Notes: generated by a model from the letters alone, not told the origin. A stretch of DNA of 64,000 bases from Rhodoferax sp. WC2427 (GCF_040822085.1 NZ_CP162006.1:1984001-2048000), one strand, 5' to 3'. Positions 18,536 through 28,228 are shown, counted from the stretch's first letter. Translations and numbers: made by a program.

Positions 18536-21085
18536 CTAGAGGAACGCCAACGTGGCGATGTCGTCGTGGCGCAGGCCGGTGCCCAGGGTTTTCAGGCGGT
18601 CGAAGCTGCCGTCTTGCAGTGCGGCGCGGGCCAGGTGCTCGGCGCACTCGGCGCAGCGGGCTTCGTTGACCTCGCGGGCTTTGCCGTGGGCGGCGTGCAC
18701 GGTGTCGGCGTAGCCCAGCAGGCGGGCGGCGGTGTGGGGCCGGTTTTCCAGCGCCGCCAGCAAGGCCAGGTTGTCGACGGCATAGACCTGGGCATCGAAG
18801 TGCAGCACCTGCGGCCAGCAGGCTTGCACCAGGGCGCGGGCCTGCACCGTGTCGCCCTTGGCCAGCCAGGCGCCGGTCAGGTGCAGCTGCACCAGCAGCA
18901 GGGTGGCCATGTGGCGGGTGTTGGCCAGCCGGGCCTGCAGCGCCAGGTAGCGGGCGATGGACGCATCCACCCGGCCCGCGGCCAGCTCCATGTAGGCAAT
19001 GATGTCCTCGCCGCGCAGCAGGGCTTCGGAGTGGCCGGCCAGCGCGTCCAGGGCGGCCTTTTGCAGCAGTTGCTCGATGGCAGCATCGAAATTGCCCTCC
19101 ACGAAGTTGCAGGTCAGCGAGGCAAACAGGCCGTAGCTGCGCACGATGGGCGGCCAGGCCGGGTCTTCCATGGCCCACATTTCGGCCAGCACTTCGCGCT
19201 GCTCCTGGCGTTGCTCCAGGTTTGGGGTGGGCCCGTAGGTAAGGGCGTAGACCAGGGCGGCCAGGGCGTGGTACAGATTGCGCTTTTCACCGGGCTGGGC
19301 GCGGTACAGGCTGGCGGCACGGCGGGCCAGGCGGCAGGCCAGGGCCGGTTGGCGGTAGGCCCAGAAGTAGGCGGCGCGGCTGGACCAGCGGGCCTGCAGG
19401 CCGGCGGGGAGTTGGTCGGTGGCCAGCAGGGCGGTGGCCTGCCAGACGTAGCGGCGTTCGCGGCGGCGGTCGCTGGTCAGGGCCTCGGCCAGGCCGGGGG
19501 CGATGGCCACGGCGGTCTGCGGGTCGTACTGGATGGCCCAGGCCAGGGCTTCGCGGCCATTGGCCAGGTCGGGGGCCAGGGCCTTGTACCAGTCGTCGAT
19601 GCGCTGTTGGCCGCTGAAGAAGTCGCTGTCGGCCTGCTCGAACAGCTGGCGCATGGCCAGGGCGTGGCGTTGGTGCAGGGCCGGGTCTTCCTGGGCGGCA
19701 CTGAGCTGCTCCAGCGCATAGCTGCGGGGCGTGTCGAGCAGGCGGTAGCGCGGTGTGTCACCACCGTCGGCAATCACCAAGGAGCGGTCAACCAGCGCGC
19801 CCAGCACATCCACCACGGCCCAGGCATCCAGCGTACTGTGGCTGGCCGTGTCGGCCACCACCTGCTGGGCCAGTTCGAGCGAAAAGCTGCCCACGAACAC
19901 GCCCAGGCGGCGGAACACGGTTTGCTCGGTGGCATCCAGCAGGCCGTAGCTCCACTCCAGCGCGGCACGCAGGGTTTTTTGCCGCGCAGGCGCGCCCCGG
20001 CCACCCCCGTTGAGCAGGCGCAGACGTTCGTTGAGCGAGCGGGCCAACGGCACCAGGCCCAGCAGCGGCACGCGGGCGGCGGCCAGCTCGATGGCCAGTG
20101 GCAGGCCGTCCAGGCGGCGGCAAATCTCCACCACCGTGGCCAGATTCTGCGGGGTGAGCTCAAAGCGCCGGTCGGCCGCCTGGGCGCGCTCGGCAAACAG
20201 GGCCACTGCGCCATATTGGCGGGCCACGTCCAGCGGCGCGCTCTGCTCTGGCAGGGCCAGCGCATCCAGCCGGTAGACCCATTCGTTGGCCAGCTTGAGC
20301 GGGGCCTGGCTGGTCACCAGCACCTGCAGCTGCGGCGCGGCCTGGTGCAGGGCTTGCAGGATGCGGGCGACTTCGTCCAGCAAATGCTCGGCGTTGTCGA
20401 TGGCGATCAGCATCTGCAGCGGGCGCACGGCCTCCATCAGGCCCTTGAGCGGGTCGCCGTGGCCGGTTTGCAGGCCCAGGGCCCCGGCCACCGTGCTGGC
20501 CACGAATTCGGGGGCGGTCTGCCCGGCCAGATCAACCCAGGCCACGCCGTGCTGGTGGGCGCTGCGCCGGGCATGCAGCAGCCACTGGGCCAGCAGCGAC
20601 TTGCCAATGCCGCCCGCGCCTACGATGGTCAGTAGGCGGTGCTGTCCCATCAGGGTGTCGAGGTTGGACACATCCAGCGTGCGGCCGATCAGCGGGGTCA
20701 GTACCAGCGGCAGGTGGGTCAGGTTGGGATGGGCTCCGGGCGCAGGTGCCGGAGGCGGCGATGCGGCAGCGGCAAGTGGCGTGGTGTCGGTGGGCTCCAG
20801 CGCAAAGCGGTAGCCACGGCCCGGAATGGTCACGATGGCCTGCGGCCCCAGCAGCTTGCGCAGCGCCGATACCTGGGCCTGCAGGTTGTTTTCTTCCACC
20901 ACCAGGCCGGGCCAGGCCAGGTCGAGCAGCTCGTCCTTGGACACCACGCGGTCGCGGTGGTGCAGCAGGGCCATCAGCACGTCAAAGGCCCGCGCGCCGG
21001 GGCTGGTGGCGGCTCCATCCACCAGCACCACGCGCTGGGAGGGACGCACTTCAAAGCGGCCAAATCGGTAACTGTTCAACAACAA
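18536..21085 (-). CDS. winged-helix / NB-ARC ATPase transcriptional regulator (COG3903-like)
   Basis: This 849-residue regulator combines an OmpR/CadC-type winged helix (residues 1-98, ending IVTIPGRGYRF), a Pro/Ala linker, a STAND-type ATPase with Walker A GAGGIGKS (156-163) and Walker B LIAIDNAEH (near 222), and a C-terminal TPR-like helical region to the end. Such proteins are ATP-dependent switch regulators whose helical repeats sense a signal. The start is one of three consecutive TTG codons (21079-21085) next to an AGGGGA site; no ATG fits. It is convergent with nothing and divergent from the small-protein/response-regulator trio at 21275-22842, which it may control. The target is unknown. 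Confidence 0.82.
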   Translation of the reverse strand: MLLNSYRFGRFEVRPSQRVVLVDGAATSPGARAFDVLMALLHHRDRVVSKDELLDLAWPGLVVEENNLQAQVSALRKLLGPQAIVTIPGRGYRFALEPTDTTPLAAAASPPPAPAPGAHPNLTHLPLVLTPLIGRTLDVSNLDTLMGQHRLLTIVGAGGIGKSLLAQWLLHARRSAHQHGVAWVDLAGQTAPEFVASTVAGALGLQTGHGDPLKGLMEAVRPLQMLIAIDNAEHLLDEVARILQALHQAAPQLQVLVTSQAPLKLANEWVYRLDALALPEQSAPLDVARQYGAVALFAERAQAADRRFELTPQNLATVVEICRRLDGLPLAIELAAARVPLLGLVPLARSLNERLRLLNGGGRGAPARQKTLRAALEWSYGLLDATEQTVFRRLGVFVGSFSLELAQQVVADTASHSTLDAWAVVDVLGALVDRSLVIADGGDTPRYRLLDTPRSYALEQLSAAQEDPALHQRHALAMRQLFEQADSDFFSGQQRIDDWYKALAPDLANGREALAWAIQYDPQTAVAIAPGLAEALTSDRRRERRYVWQATALLATDQLPAGLQARWSSRAAYFWAYRQPALACRLARRAASLYRAQPGEKRNLYHALAALVYALTYGPTPNLEQRQEQREVLAEMWAMEDPAWPPIVRSYGLFASLTCNFVEGNFDAAIEQLLQKAALDALAGHSEALLRGEDIIAYMELAAGRVDASIARYLALQARLANTRHMATLLLVQLHLTGAWLAKGDTVQARALVQACWPQVLHFDAQVYAVDNLALLAALENRPHTAARLLGYADTVHAAHGKAREVNEARCAECAEHLARAALQDGSFDRLKTLGTGLRHDDIATLAFL

Positions 21086-21274
21086 AGGTCCCCTGGATGT
21101 CAGTTTTTAAATGTAACGCACAGCCTGGATTTTGGCGATTCTGCGCATTTATGCACGGTTTCAGAAGTTTTCAGGCCCGCTTCAGCCGGCTTAAGGACGC
21201 CATCCCGCAAGCAGAGGAAAGTCCATCCCTGTGGTGAAGACCCCCCTGCTTAGCCGATTGTCAAGGACATATTT

Positions 21275-21628
21275 ATGAACTTTGAACCTTTTGATCCCTT
21301 TGAGCGCTCCGAGCCGTTGCCGCCACCGCCGCTTGCCGACAAGCCATCGGCCCACTACTTCGACCGCGCGGGATGCGTGTGGATCGTTGCCTGTGTGCTG
21401 CTGGCCGGATCGGCCGGGCGGCTGCTGCCAGCGTTGGCGGAGCCCGGCGGCCTGCACCATGCGCTGGTGGTCCTGGGGCTCGCACAGGAGCCCGCGGACG
21501 GCGGCAAAGCCCCTACCACGGTGGCCAGCCTGCCAGCGCAGGATGCGAAGCCGTCCCAGCCTATACGGGATGTGCTGTTCAAGCAAGAAATCGGGCCGCT
21601 GGTGCCCGCCATTCTTCGTCAATTTTGA
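21275..21628 (+). CDS. small single-pass membrane protein, function unknown
   Basis: This 117-residue protein starts at ATG 21275 with AAGGA nine bases upstream. A Pro-rich acidic N-terminus (about 30 residues) is followed by one hydrophobic helix near residues 33-52 (CVWIVACVLLAGSAGRLLP) and a probably periplasmic tail of about 65 residues. I recognise no domain. Its layout (short cytoplasmic head, one helix, tail) is like that of the 91-residue protein two genes downstream, with a response regulator between them. It may be a membrane anchor or sensor accessory; that is inference. Confidence 0.6.
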   Translation: MNFEPFDPFERSEPLPPPPLADKPSAHYFDRAGCVWIVACVLLAGSAGRLLPALAEPGGLHHALVVLGLAQEPADGGKAPTTVASLPAQDAKPSQPIRDVLFKQEIGPLVPAILRQF

Positions 21629-21792
21629 GGACGCGGACCATGGCCCGCGTGACCGACTTTGCCCGAGGCCGTGGGTGCCGGGTGGTGCATCCACCCGGTC
21701 CATCCGGCGGTTTCGGATTCCCCGTGCTGCGGCCTTTGCCGCGCTTGTTTGGCCCATTCAGCGCTTCCGTGAGGGAGTGGAGGAGAAAAATC

Positions 21793-22557
21793 ATGCTGAT
21801 CCCATCGTTGATGACCCACACCGCGCCCCGTGTGTTGATTGCCGAAAGCCATGCCGAGACCCTGCTGCAGTGCGCCGAGGCGGTGCAGGGCGACGCGCAG
21901 CTCAGTCTGGCCGCCGCCGTGTCCACCGGCGCTGCCGCCATTGCCATGATGGACCAGTGCACGCCCGACGTGGTGGTGGTCGATCTGCTGCTGCAGGACA
22001 TGCCCGCCGTCCAGGTGATCCGCCACGTGGCCTGGCATTTTCCGCAGGCCGACATCGTGGTGCTGGCCCAGTTTGGCGACGACGAGCAGGTGCTGCAGTG
22101 CATTGAGGCCGGGGCCACCGCCTATTTGTTCAAGGACAGTGCCGCCGAATGCCTGGCGCAGAGCATCCACCTGTGGCGCGAGGGCAGCGCCCCCATCAGC
22201 CCCGGCATGGCGCGCCGGGTGTTGGGGCGCTTTCACCTGCGGCTGGGCACGGGCACCGGCTCGGCCTGGGCGTTTCCGCTGCGCGAATCGACCCACCCGC
22301 TGAGCGCCTGCGAGGCCGGCATCTTGCGTTGGATTGCCCGCGGCATGAGCCTGGAGCAGGTTGGTGCGCTGGCCGCCCACCCGCAGCAGGGCGTGCTGGC
22401 GCATGTGAAAAAAATCTACCGCAAGCTGGCCGCCCACGCGCGCGGCGAGAGCCTGGCGGACACCGACGCATCCGACATCCAGATCGTGGCCCTGGGTTCT
22501 GCCAGCAACCGGCGCGCCCAGGCCCTGCCATCCCCCCGATTTTCATTTTTCAAATAA
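21793..22557 (+). CDS. NarL/LuxR-type response regulator with atypical receiver
   Basis: This 254-residue protein has a receiver domain (about 12-130) and a LuxR-type helix-turn-helix (about 170-225; LSACEAGILRWIARGMSLEQ ... VKKIYRKL). The phospho-acceptor is Asp64 in VVVVD and the conserved lysine is Lys114 in LFKDS. The usual acidic pair is replaced by Glu18-Ser19, and the switch Thr/Ser position reads Ala92, so phosphorylation-dependent switching may be altered. GAGGAG precedes ATG 21793; longer upstream frames are not supported. No histidine kinase is adjacent. It sits between two small membrane proteins, possibly forming one transcription unit. Confidence 0.85.
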   Translation: MLIPSLMTHTAPRVLIAESHAETLLQCAEAVQGDAQLSLAAAVSTGAAAIAMMDQCTPDVVVVDLLLQDMPAVQVIRHVAWHFPQADIVVLAQFGDDEQVLQCIEAGATAYLFKDSAAECLAQSIHLWREGSAPISPGMARRVLGRFHLRLGTGTGSAWAFPLRESTHPLSACEAGILRWIARGMSLEQVGALAAHPQQGVLAHVKKIYRKLAAHARGESLADTDASDIQIVALGSASNRRAQALPSPRFSFFK

Positions 22558-22566
22558 GGAGTTTTT

Positions 22567-22842
22567 ATGCGAGTGACCTCGGCACGCCCCAAACCCATGC
22601 CCCCGCGCCGGGCCATCCGCGGGCCCTGGGTGTCCGCCCTGTTGTGGCTGTTGTTTTGCGCTGCCATGGTGGCAGTGGCCCTGTTTTTAACCCCGCGGAT
22701 CGGCGCGATCTACGCGTCGCAGGACCAGGGCCTGCCGCCCGAAGTCCAGGCACCTGCGCTGGCTGGCGCCGACGGCGAGCATGCCGTCGCCATGGCCGCC
22801 ATCGTGCTGTACCCGAACGAAACGATGGCGGTCATACGCTGA
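22567..22842 (+). CDS. small single-pass membrane protein, function unknown
   Basis: This 91-residue protein starts at ATG 22567, five bases after a strong AAGGAG. A basic Pro-rich head is followed by one helix near residues 22-46 (VSALLWLLFCAAMVAVALFL) and a periplasmic-type tail. No family is recognised. It follows the response regulator by 9 bp, so it is very likely co-transcribed. Its end overlaps the end of the convergent pseudouridine synthase gene by 11 bp. Confidence 0.65.
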   Translation: MRVTSARPKPMPPRRAIRGPWVSALLWLLFCAAMVAVALFLTPRIGAIYASQDQGLPPEVQAPALAGADGEHAVAMAAIVLYPNETMAVIR

Positions 22843-23710
22843 GGCTTCTGGCGCTGTCAAAGCGCCGCGCCTGCCCGGTTACCGGGTCGGTAAAGGCGAT
22901 GGAGCGGGCCAGCAATTGCAAGGGGGCCGTGTAATCGTCATCGGCAATGTTGACCACCTCGGGGTAGAAGCGGTCGTTGCGGATGGCCACGCCCAGCGCC
23001 GCCATGTGCACCCGCAGCTGGTGGGTACGGCCCGTGATGGGCGACAGCCGGTAGCGCGCCCACTCGCCCAGGCGCTCCACCAGGGCCATATGGGTTTCGG
23101 AATTGGGCTCGCCCGGCATCTCTTTGTAGCGAAAAAACGGCTCGCCGGGCACGATCTGGCTGCGGTACACGCCGGCCAAATTGGCGCGCCAGGGCGCAAT
23201 CGCCTCGTAGTGTTTGTGCACTTCGCGCTGTTTGAACAGCGCGTGGTAGGCCGCCCGCTCGTCTGGCTGGATGGCAAACAGCGCCACCCCGGCGGTTTCG
23301 CGGTCCAGCCGGTGCAGCGGGGCCAAGGTGTCGATGCCCAGCGATTGCTTGAGCCGCACCAGCAGCGTCTCCTGCACAAACCGCCCCGCGGGCAGGGTGG
23401 GCAGGAAATGCGGCTTGTCCACCACCACCAGGTGCGCGTCCTGGAACAAGACCGTCGCCTCGAACGGAATGCGCGGCTCTATGGGCAGGTGCCGGTAGTA
23501 GTACAGCCGGGTGTGCGGGCGGTAGGCGGCAGTGGGCGGCACCGGCAAGGCCTGTTCGTCCAGCACCAGCCCGTCGTGCATGCGCTGCAGCCAGACGGTG
23601 CGCTCCACAGTGGGAAAACGCTCTGCGAAGAAATCGATGACGGTGGGCCAATTACCGCCGGGCAGGCCGACGGTGCTGGGGCCCACGCCATCACGGGTGG
23701 GAAGGTTCAC
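22832..23710 (-). CDS. RluA-family pseudouridine synthase
   Basis: This 292-residue enzyme isomerises uridine to pseudouridine in rRNA or tRNA. The catalytic aspartate lies in [15 protein letters not shown] (near residue 131). KHYEAI and [16 protein letters not shown] follow as expected. There is no S4 domain; an N-terminal extension of about 75 residues precedes the [11 protein letters not shown] start of the core. The start is GTG 23710, which overlaps the trmB stop as GTGA, implying translational coupling. A longer upstream frame is the shadow of trmB. Which RNA site it modifies is not deducible. Confidence 0.88.
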   Translation of the reverse strand: MNLPTRDGVGPSTVGLPGGNWPTVIDFFAERFPTVERTVWLQRMHDGLVLDEQALPVPPTAAYRPHTRLYYYRHLPIEPRIPFEATVLFQDAHLVVVDKPHFLPTLPAGRFVQETLLVRLKQSLGIDTLAPLHRLDRETAGVALFAIQPDERAAYHALFKQREVHKHYEAIAPWRANLAGVYRSQIVPGEPFFRYKEMPGEPNSETHMALVERLGEWARYRLSPITGRTHQLRVHMAALGVAIRNDRFYPEVVNIADDDYTAPLQLLARSIAFTDPVTGQARRFDSARSLSV

Positions 23711-24429
23711 ACCCGTTGGAACACCACATCCCACACGCCGTGGCCCAGCTTGATGCCGCGGTTTTCGAACTTGGTGAGCGGGCGGTATTCGGGCTTGGGC
23801 GCGTAGTCGGCGGCGGTGTTTTTCAGCAGCGGCTCGGCGCTGAGCACTTCCAGGATCTGCTCGGCGTAGTTTTGCCAGTCGGTGGCGCAGTGCAGGTAGC
23901 CGCCGATTTTCAAGCGCGCGGCCAGTTTGGCCACCAGCGGGGCTTGCAGCAGGCGGCGCTTGTTGTGCTTCTTTTTGTGCCAGGGGTCGGGGAAGAAGAC
24001 GTGCACACCGTCCAGGCAGCCGGGCGGCAGCATGTGGTCCAGCACCTCCACGGCATCGTGCTGGCAGATGCGGATATTGGTTTGCCCCTCTTCGCCGATG
24101 CGTTTGAGCAGCGCGCCCACGCCCGGCGTGTGCACTTCGCAGCACAGAAAGTTCTTCTCGGGCAACAGCGCGGCAATGCTGGCCGTGGCCTCGCCCATGC
24201 CAAAGCCGATTTCCAGGATGGTTGGGGCGCTGCGGCCAAACGTGGCCTCCAGGTCCAGCGGCGCGTTGCGGTAGGGCAGCAGGAACTGCGGCCCCAGGGT
24301 TTCAAACGCCTTGGCCTGGCCGACCGTGGTGCGGCCGGTGCGCAGCACGAAGCTCTTGATGGTTTTGTGGTGGGCGGGGGCGGCTGGGCTAGGGGCAGGG
24401 GCGATTTCGGGAGGGAGTTCGGTGTGCAT
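23707..24429 (-). CDS. trmB: tRNA (guanine-N7-)-methyltransferase
   Basis: This 240-residue SAM-dependent methyltransferase forms m7G46 in the tRNA variable loop. The SAM-binding EIGFGMGEA is near residue 73, the conserved [15 protein letters not shown] near 145 and the C-terminal [11 protein letters not shown] near 215, all hallmarks of TrmB. The N-terminal 25 residues are Pro/Ala-rich and probably disordered. It is coupled to the downstream pseudouridine synthase, giving a small RNA-modification unit. Confidence 0.95.
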   Translation of the reverse strand: MHTELPPEIAPAPSPAAPAHHKTIKSFVLRTGRTTVGQAKAFETLGPQFLLPYRNAPLDLEATFGRSAPTILEIGFGMGEATASIAALLPEKNFLCCEVHTPGVGALLKRIGEEGQTNIRICQHDAVEVLDHMLPPGCLDGVHVFFPDPWHKKKHNKRRLLQAPLVAKLAARLKIGGYLHCATDWQNYAEQILEVLSAEPLLKNTAADYAPKPEYRPLTKFENRGIKLGHGVWDVVFQRV

Positions 24430-24500
24430 GGCATCAATTCATTAATCTGGACACGGTGGCGGGGCGGCGTAAAACCGCACGGCCCACCGGCCCAACAGGG

Positions 24501-25073
24501 CTACACCATACCAAACCGCGGGCCACCCTTGCGCGGCGAGCATGCCCGCTCCGCCACCCACTGGCCTTGCGCGTCCCAGGTGCGCCATGTGCCGGGCTTG
24601 AGCAGATGGGGAATTGGCAACCTGCCGAGCACGCCGGGCAGCTTGGCAAACGCCCCTTGCCCCACCGCCCGCCCACCCAGCGGGAAGTTCCAGGTGGGCG
24701 TGGTTGCCGCCGTCACCGGGGTGGCCAGGGCCCGGGCCAACTGGCTGGCGATGCCTTGGAGGATGGCCCCGGCATGGCAGGCGTCCAGCAGGATCGGCTC
24801 GCCATGCCACACCCCGCTGTCACGCACCAACTGCGCCAGCGCCGCGCCGTCGGCAATGCCTTGCACGCTGTGCGGCGTGGCATGGGCAAAGATGCACAGG
24901 TAACCCGGCAGCCGCTTCTCGCGCAGGCCCGAGGCATACAGCCAGCGGTCGCGGGGTTGGATCAGGATGATCTTCTGCCGCTGGGGGTCGATAGTGGCGA
25001 TCTTGCTCACCATGCGCTGGTGGCGGTCGAGGGCGGTGAAGGGGAGTTGGTGCAGTTCGCGTTTCACTTGCAT
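24501..25073 (-). CDS. caspase-like fold protein resembling polymorphic-toxin protease domains
   Basis: This 190-residue protein is not part of a recognised housekeeping family. It contains a His-containing strand end [14 protein letters not shown] (near 68) and, about 35 residues later, [12 protein letters not shown] (near 102). These are placed like the His-Cys dyad of clan CD (caspase-like) proteases, in the same order as in effector domains at the ends of Rhs-like toxins (HG...P..I.G, then ..LLSCxTG). Here the Ser/Thr after Cys is His-Ala. ATG 25073 overlaps the gluQ stop by 10 bp; an in-frame ATG at 25091 is possible. There is no signal peptide. Function is unknown and the protease reading is inference from motif order. 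Confidence 0.6.
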   Translation of the reverse strand: MQVKRELHQLPFTALDRHQRMVSKIATIDPQRQKIILIQPRDRWLYASGLREKRLPGYLCIFAHATPHSVQGIADGAALAQLVRDSGVWHGEPILLDACHAGAILQGIASQLARALATPVTAATTPTWNFPLGGRAVGQGAFAKLPGVLGRLPIPHLLKPGTWRTWDAQGQWVAERACSPRKGGPRFGMV

Positions 25074-25999
25074 TTCCACTGCCCCACCCATTGCGCCAGG
25101 GCGCTGGCTACATCCCCACCACAGGCCGCCAAACCCAGCACCTGTGCCGCCGCATTCAGCGCCGCCAGCGGCTGCGCCACGTCCAGCGCCTGGGCACCGT
25201 TTTGTTTGGAGAGTTTTTCGCCGTTGGGCCCCAGCACCAGGGGTGTGTGCAGGTACTGCGGGGTGGGCAGGCCCAGGGCCTGTTGCAGCCAGATCTGGCG
25301 CGGGGTGTTGTCTGCCAGGTCCTGGCCGCGCACCACGTGGGTGATGCCCTGGGCGGCATCGTCCACCACCACGGCGAGCTGGTAGGCCCACAGGCCGTCG
25401 GCGCGGCGCAGTACAAAGTCGCCGACCTCTTTGGGCAGGTTTTGCTGCTGCAGGCCGAGCTGGCGGTCGTGCCAGGTCAAAACTCCATCTACTATGGATT
25501 TGATAGCTGCTTGCGCTGATGGAATAAGCGCTGGAGGCCAATTTTCTTTAAATGCATCGGTACGCAGCCGCCAGGCCCGCGCAGGCCGACCCAACAGGCC
25601 GCTGCGGCAGGTGCCGGGGTAGACCAGTTCGGCATTGCGGCCGCGCACCTGGCCCAGGGCGGCGCAGGCGATCTCGATCTCTTTGCGCGAGCAGGCACAG
25701 GGGTAGGCCCAGCCGCTGGCGACCAGCTGGTCCAGCGCCTGCTGGTACCGGGGACCGCGCTGCGACTGGTAGGTGGGCGGCGCGTCCGGGTGCAGGCCGC
25801 AGGCGGCGAGCTGCTGCAGGATCAGCGCGTCCATGCCGGGCAGGCAGCGCGGGGTGTCCACGTCTTCGATACGCACCAGCCAGGTGCCGCCATGGGCGCG
25901 GGCATCGAGCCAGCTGGCCAGGGCCGCAACCAAAGAGCCCGCATGCAGCGGGCCCGTGGGGGACGGCGCGAACCGTCCGATGTAAGCGCTTTTAGGCAA
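25064..25999 (-). CDS. gluQ: glutamyl-Q tRNA(Asp) synthetase, with in-frame repeat insertion
   Basis: This 311-residue truncated GluRS-like enzyme attaches glutamate to queuosine of tRNA-Asp. The class I signatures are [13 protein letters not shown] (near 10) and KLSKQNGA (near 253). Zinc ligands are seen in [12 protein letters not shown] and YPGTC. The start is TTG 25999, which overlaps the FAD-protein stop region and places the protein start as usual before [11 protein letters not shown]. Between RLRTD and LTWHDRQL there are about 22 extra residues encoded by a dispersed hairpin repeat in frame (25487-25552). This extra stretch is not expected in the family and may affect folding or activity. 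Confidence 0.92.
   Translation of the reverse strand: MPKSAYIGRFAPSPTGPLHAGSLVAALASWLDARAHGGTWLVRIEDVDTPRCLPGMDALILQQLAACGLHPDAPPTYQSQRGPRYQQALDQLVASGWAYPCACSRKEIEIACAALGQVRGRNAELVYPGTCRSGLLGRPARAWRLRTDAFKENWPPALIPSAQAAIKSIVDGVLTWHDRQLGLQQQNLPKEVGDFVLRRADGLWAYQLAVVVDDAAQGITHVVRGQDLADNTPRQIWLQQALGLPTPQYLHTPLVLGPNGEKLSKQNGAQALDVAQPLAALNAAAQVLGLAACGGDVASALAQWVGQWKCK
25487..25552 (+). repeat. dispersed hairpin repeat, copy 4, inside gluQ
   Basis: ACTATGGATTTGATAGCTGC, the hairpin-like TTGCGCTGATGGAATAAGCG core, then CTGGAGGCCAATTTTC and TTTAAATG. It is a near-complete copy of the family. On the gluQ strand it is open in the gluQ frame and encodes about 22 residues ([20 protein letters not shown]). 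Confidence 0.88.
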
Positions 26000-27062
26000 T
26001 CGCCAGCGCCATCTCCAGGCCGGAGATGAAAGCGTCTTCGACCCGGTGGCCGATGCACCAGTCGCCACAGGCACCGATGCTGGATTTTTCGTCCCACAGG
26101 TGGCTGCGGCCCAGCGGCTGCAGGGTTTGGGCATAGCGCCAGCGGTGCACCGCGGCGTGGGCGGGTTCGGCGCGGATGCCGGTGACCTCGGTAAAGGCTT
26201 TCAGCAGCTTGGCCTGCACGCGGGGGGCATCGTCTTCCAGGTGTTCCAGCGACCAGGCGGCGCTGGCCTGCACCGTCCAGCGCTCGATGCTGCCACGCCC
26301 GGGCTTGCTGGATTCGCGCGACAGCCAGGCGATGCGGTGGTGGTTGCTGCGGGCTGCGTTCCACTGCGGGCCCAGGTGCGCCATGGTGGGCTGCATGGCC
26401 TGGGGAAAGGCCAGCATCAGCGTCCAGCAGGGGGCCACTTGCACCGGGTGGATGTCGCGCACCAGGCGGGCGGCCTGGGCCGAGTTTTGCAGCAGGTCCA
26501 CGGTTTGCGGATTCGGCATGGCCAGCACTACGGCATCGAATCCCGAAAACACGTGCTGTGCGTCCGCCGCGCCGGGCATGCCGGTGGTGCGCAGCTGCCA
26601 TTGCTTTTTGTTCATCGGGTCGCGTTCGATGCGGGTCACGTGGGTTTCCAGTTCCAGGCGACCGTCTTCGGCCAGCGGCTTGGCCCAGTGCTTGACCAAA
26701 CCACTCATGCCCGGCACCGGCACCCAGTGCGGGTCGCGCGAGGGCAGGGCGGCCGAGGCCACGCGGCCAAAGGTGTCGAGCACGCGCACCGAGTTGGCGC
26801 TCCAGGGTTTGCACACGCCTTTGGCGGTTTCCAGGGCCAGCGCAAAGCGGGGGTCGCGCACGGTGAAGTACTGCGCGCCGTGGTCAAACGTGCCAAACGA
26901 GGTGCTGCGCGTCGACATGCGCCCGCCCGCGCTGCGGCTTTTGTCGAACACCGAAACGTTGTGGCCTGCCTGCACCAGTGTGCGTGCGCAGGCAATACCG
27001 GCCATGCCTGCACCGATGACGGCGATCTGGCGGGGGGCTGTAGCACTGGGTTTGTTTGTCAT
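25992..27062 (-). CDS. renalase-like FAD-dependent oxidoreductase
   Basis: This 356-residue flavoprotein has an N-terminal dinucleotide-binding fold ([17 protein letters not shown], residues 14-30). It has the renalase-type SAGGRMSTR near 44, a substrate-domain region with [13 protein letters not shown] near 58, and a C-terminal FAD-contacting [16 protein letters not shown]. Bacterial members oxidise misreduced nicotinamide isomers or related amines. Cofactor and family are clear; the physiological substrate is not. Its stop overlaps the likely TTG start region of gluQ by 8 bp. The upstream neighbour is a LysR gene on the same strand. Confidence 0.85.
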   Translation of the reverse strand: MTNKPSATAPRQIAVIGAGMAGIACARTLVQAGHNVSVFDKSRSAGGRMSTRSTSFGTFDHGAQYFTVRDPRFALALETAKGVCKPWSANSVRVLDTFGRVASAALPSRDPHWVPVPGMSGLVKHWAKPLAEDGRLELETHVTRIERDPMNKKQWQLRTTGMPGAADAQHVFSGFDAVVLAMPNPQTVDLLQNSAQAARLVRDIHPVQVAPCWTLMLAFPQAMQPTMAHLGPQWNAARSNHHRIAWLSRESSKPGRGSIERWTVQASAAWSLEHLEDDAPRVQAKLLKAFTEVTGIRAEPAHAAVHRWRYAQTLQPLGRSHLWDEKSSIGACGDWCIGHRVEDAFISGLEMALAIA

Positions 27063-27156
27063 GTGTATTGGTATTCTTTGGAGTGGCTACGGAGTGACGA
27101 CCAAGCACACTCTACACGCACTGGGCGGGCACCCAGCCAGGGCGTTGCACGCAGGG

Positions 27157-28098
27157 TCAATTGCTCTGTTGCCGCTCCAGTAATGCGGCCCGCGTGGCTG
27201 GGCTTTTGAGCTGCTGCAACCACCATTGCAGGGCCCGCCCGTGGGTGCCGCTGGCCTCGGCGCGCCAGGCGTAGCTGATGCGGAGGATGCGGTTGGGGCG
27301 TTCGACCGCGCGGCGCACCAAACGGCCGGTTTCCAGATACGGGCGGGCCAGGCCTTCGGGCAAAAAGCCGCACCCCAGGCCGCGCAACTGGGCCTCCAGC
27401 TTGGCGCGCATGCTGGGTACGGTGAGCACGTCCTGACCGCCCAGCAGGCCGTAGGTCAGCGCGTTGCCACGCTGCGTGGAATCGGCCACGGCCACGGCGC
27501 GGTGCTGTTGGATCAGGCTGTCGGCCAGCGGCTCGGGCTGGCTGGCCAGGGGGTGGTGCGGTGCCACGGCAAAGATGAAGTGCATGTCGCCCAGCCGGTC
27601 GCCAAGGATGTTGCTGTTGGTGGAGTTTTCCATGGCCACGCCAATCGCCAGATCGGCCAGGCCGGTGACCAGCGCGTCCAGGGTGCCATGCAGCACCTCT
27701 TCGCGGATCTTCAGGCGGGTCGGTGGGTTCAGCGCAAAAAAGGCTTCGCACAGTTCCATCACGGTGGCGCGCGAAATCACGCTGTCCACAGCAATCGTGA
27801 GCTGCGGCTCCCAGCCGGTGGCCACGCGCTTGACGCGGTTGGCCACGGCGTCGATGTCTTCCAGCAGACGCTGCCCTTCGCGCAGCAGCTCGGCCCCGGC
27901 CACCGTCAGCTTGGCCTGGCGCGAACTGCGGTCGAACAGCAGCACGTCCAGCGCGTCCTCGATATTGCGCACCCGGTAGGTCAGGGCGCTGGGCACCATG
28001 CCCAGGCTGCGGGCGGCGGCGGCAAAGCTGCCCTGGGCGTGGATGGTGACCAGCATGGACAAGGCGTCGGGGGTGAGCACATCGCGGGCAGTTTGCAT
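27157..28098 (-). CDS. LysR-family transcriptional regulator, divergent from the pirin operon
   Basis: This 313-residue protein has a winged helix (residues about 10-70; GSFAAAARSLGMVPSALTYR) and an effector domain from about 95. ATG 28098 is used; an in-frame TTG seven codons upstream is less likely. It is divergent from pirin-DoxX-flavodoxin-pirin with a 130-bp A/T-rich spacer. LysR regulators next to such operons in related bacteria usually control them in response to redox or quinone stress; here that is inferred from position only. Confidence 0.9.
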   Translation of the reverse strand: MQTARDVLTPDALSMLVTIHAQGSFAAAARSLGMVPSALTYRVRNIEDALDVLLFDRSSRQAKLTVAGAELLREGQRLLEDIDAVANRVKRVATGWEPQLTIAVDSVISRATVMELCEAFFALNPPTRLKIREEVLHGTLDALVTGLADLAIGVAMENSTNSNILGDRLGDMHFIFAVAPHHPLASQPEPLADSLIQQHRAVAVADSTQRGNALTYGLLGGQDVLTVPSMRAKLEAQLRGLGCGFLPEGLARPYLETGRLVRRAVERPNRILRISYAWRAEASGTHGRALQWWLQQLKSPATRAALLERQQSN

Positions 28099-28228
28099 GG
28101 TCGATTCAATTCCGTTCAAATTAATAGAATGATGCCATCAAACGCGGTGGACTTCCACACACCCTTGCAGGTCCAAAATTCAGGCCATGGATTCGATACG
28201 CGGATCTTCACTCACCAGGAGTTCACAC

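Noticed and set aside
18566..20635. A 689-codon antisense frame over the winged-helix ATPase gene
   Set aside because: Low-complexity Gly/Gln/His composition; the opposite frame has Walker motifs and a DNA-binding domain.
21214..21224. GAGGAAAGTCC, a motif of RNase P RNA
   Set aside because: Only this 11-nt match is seen; the second conserved region and the remaining RNase P structure are absent from the 190-bp spacer.
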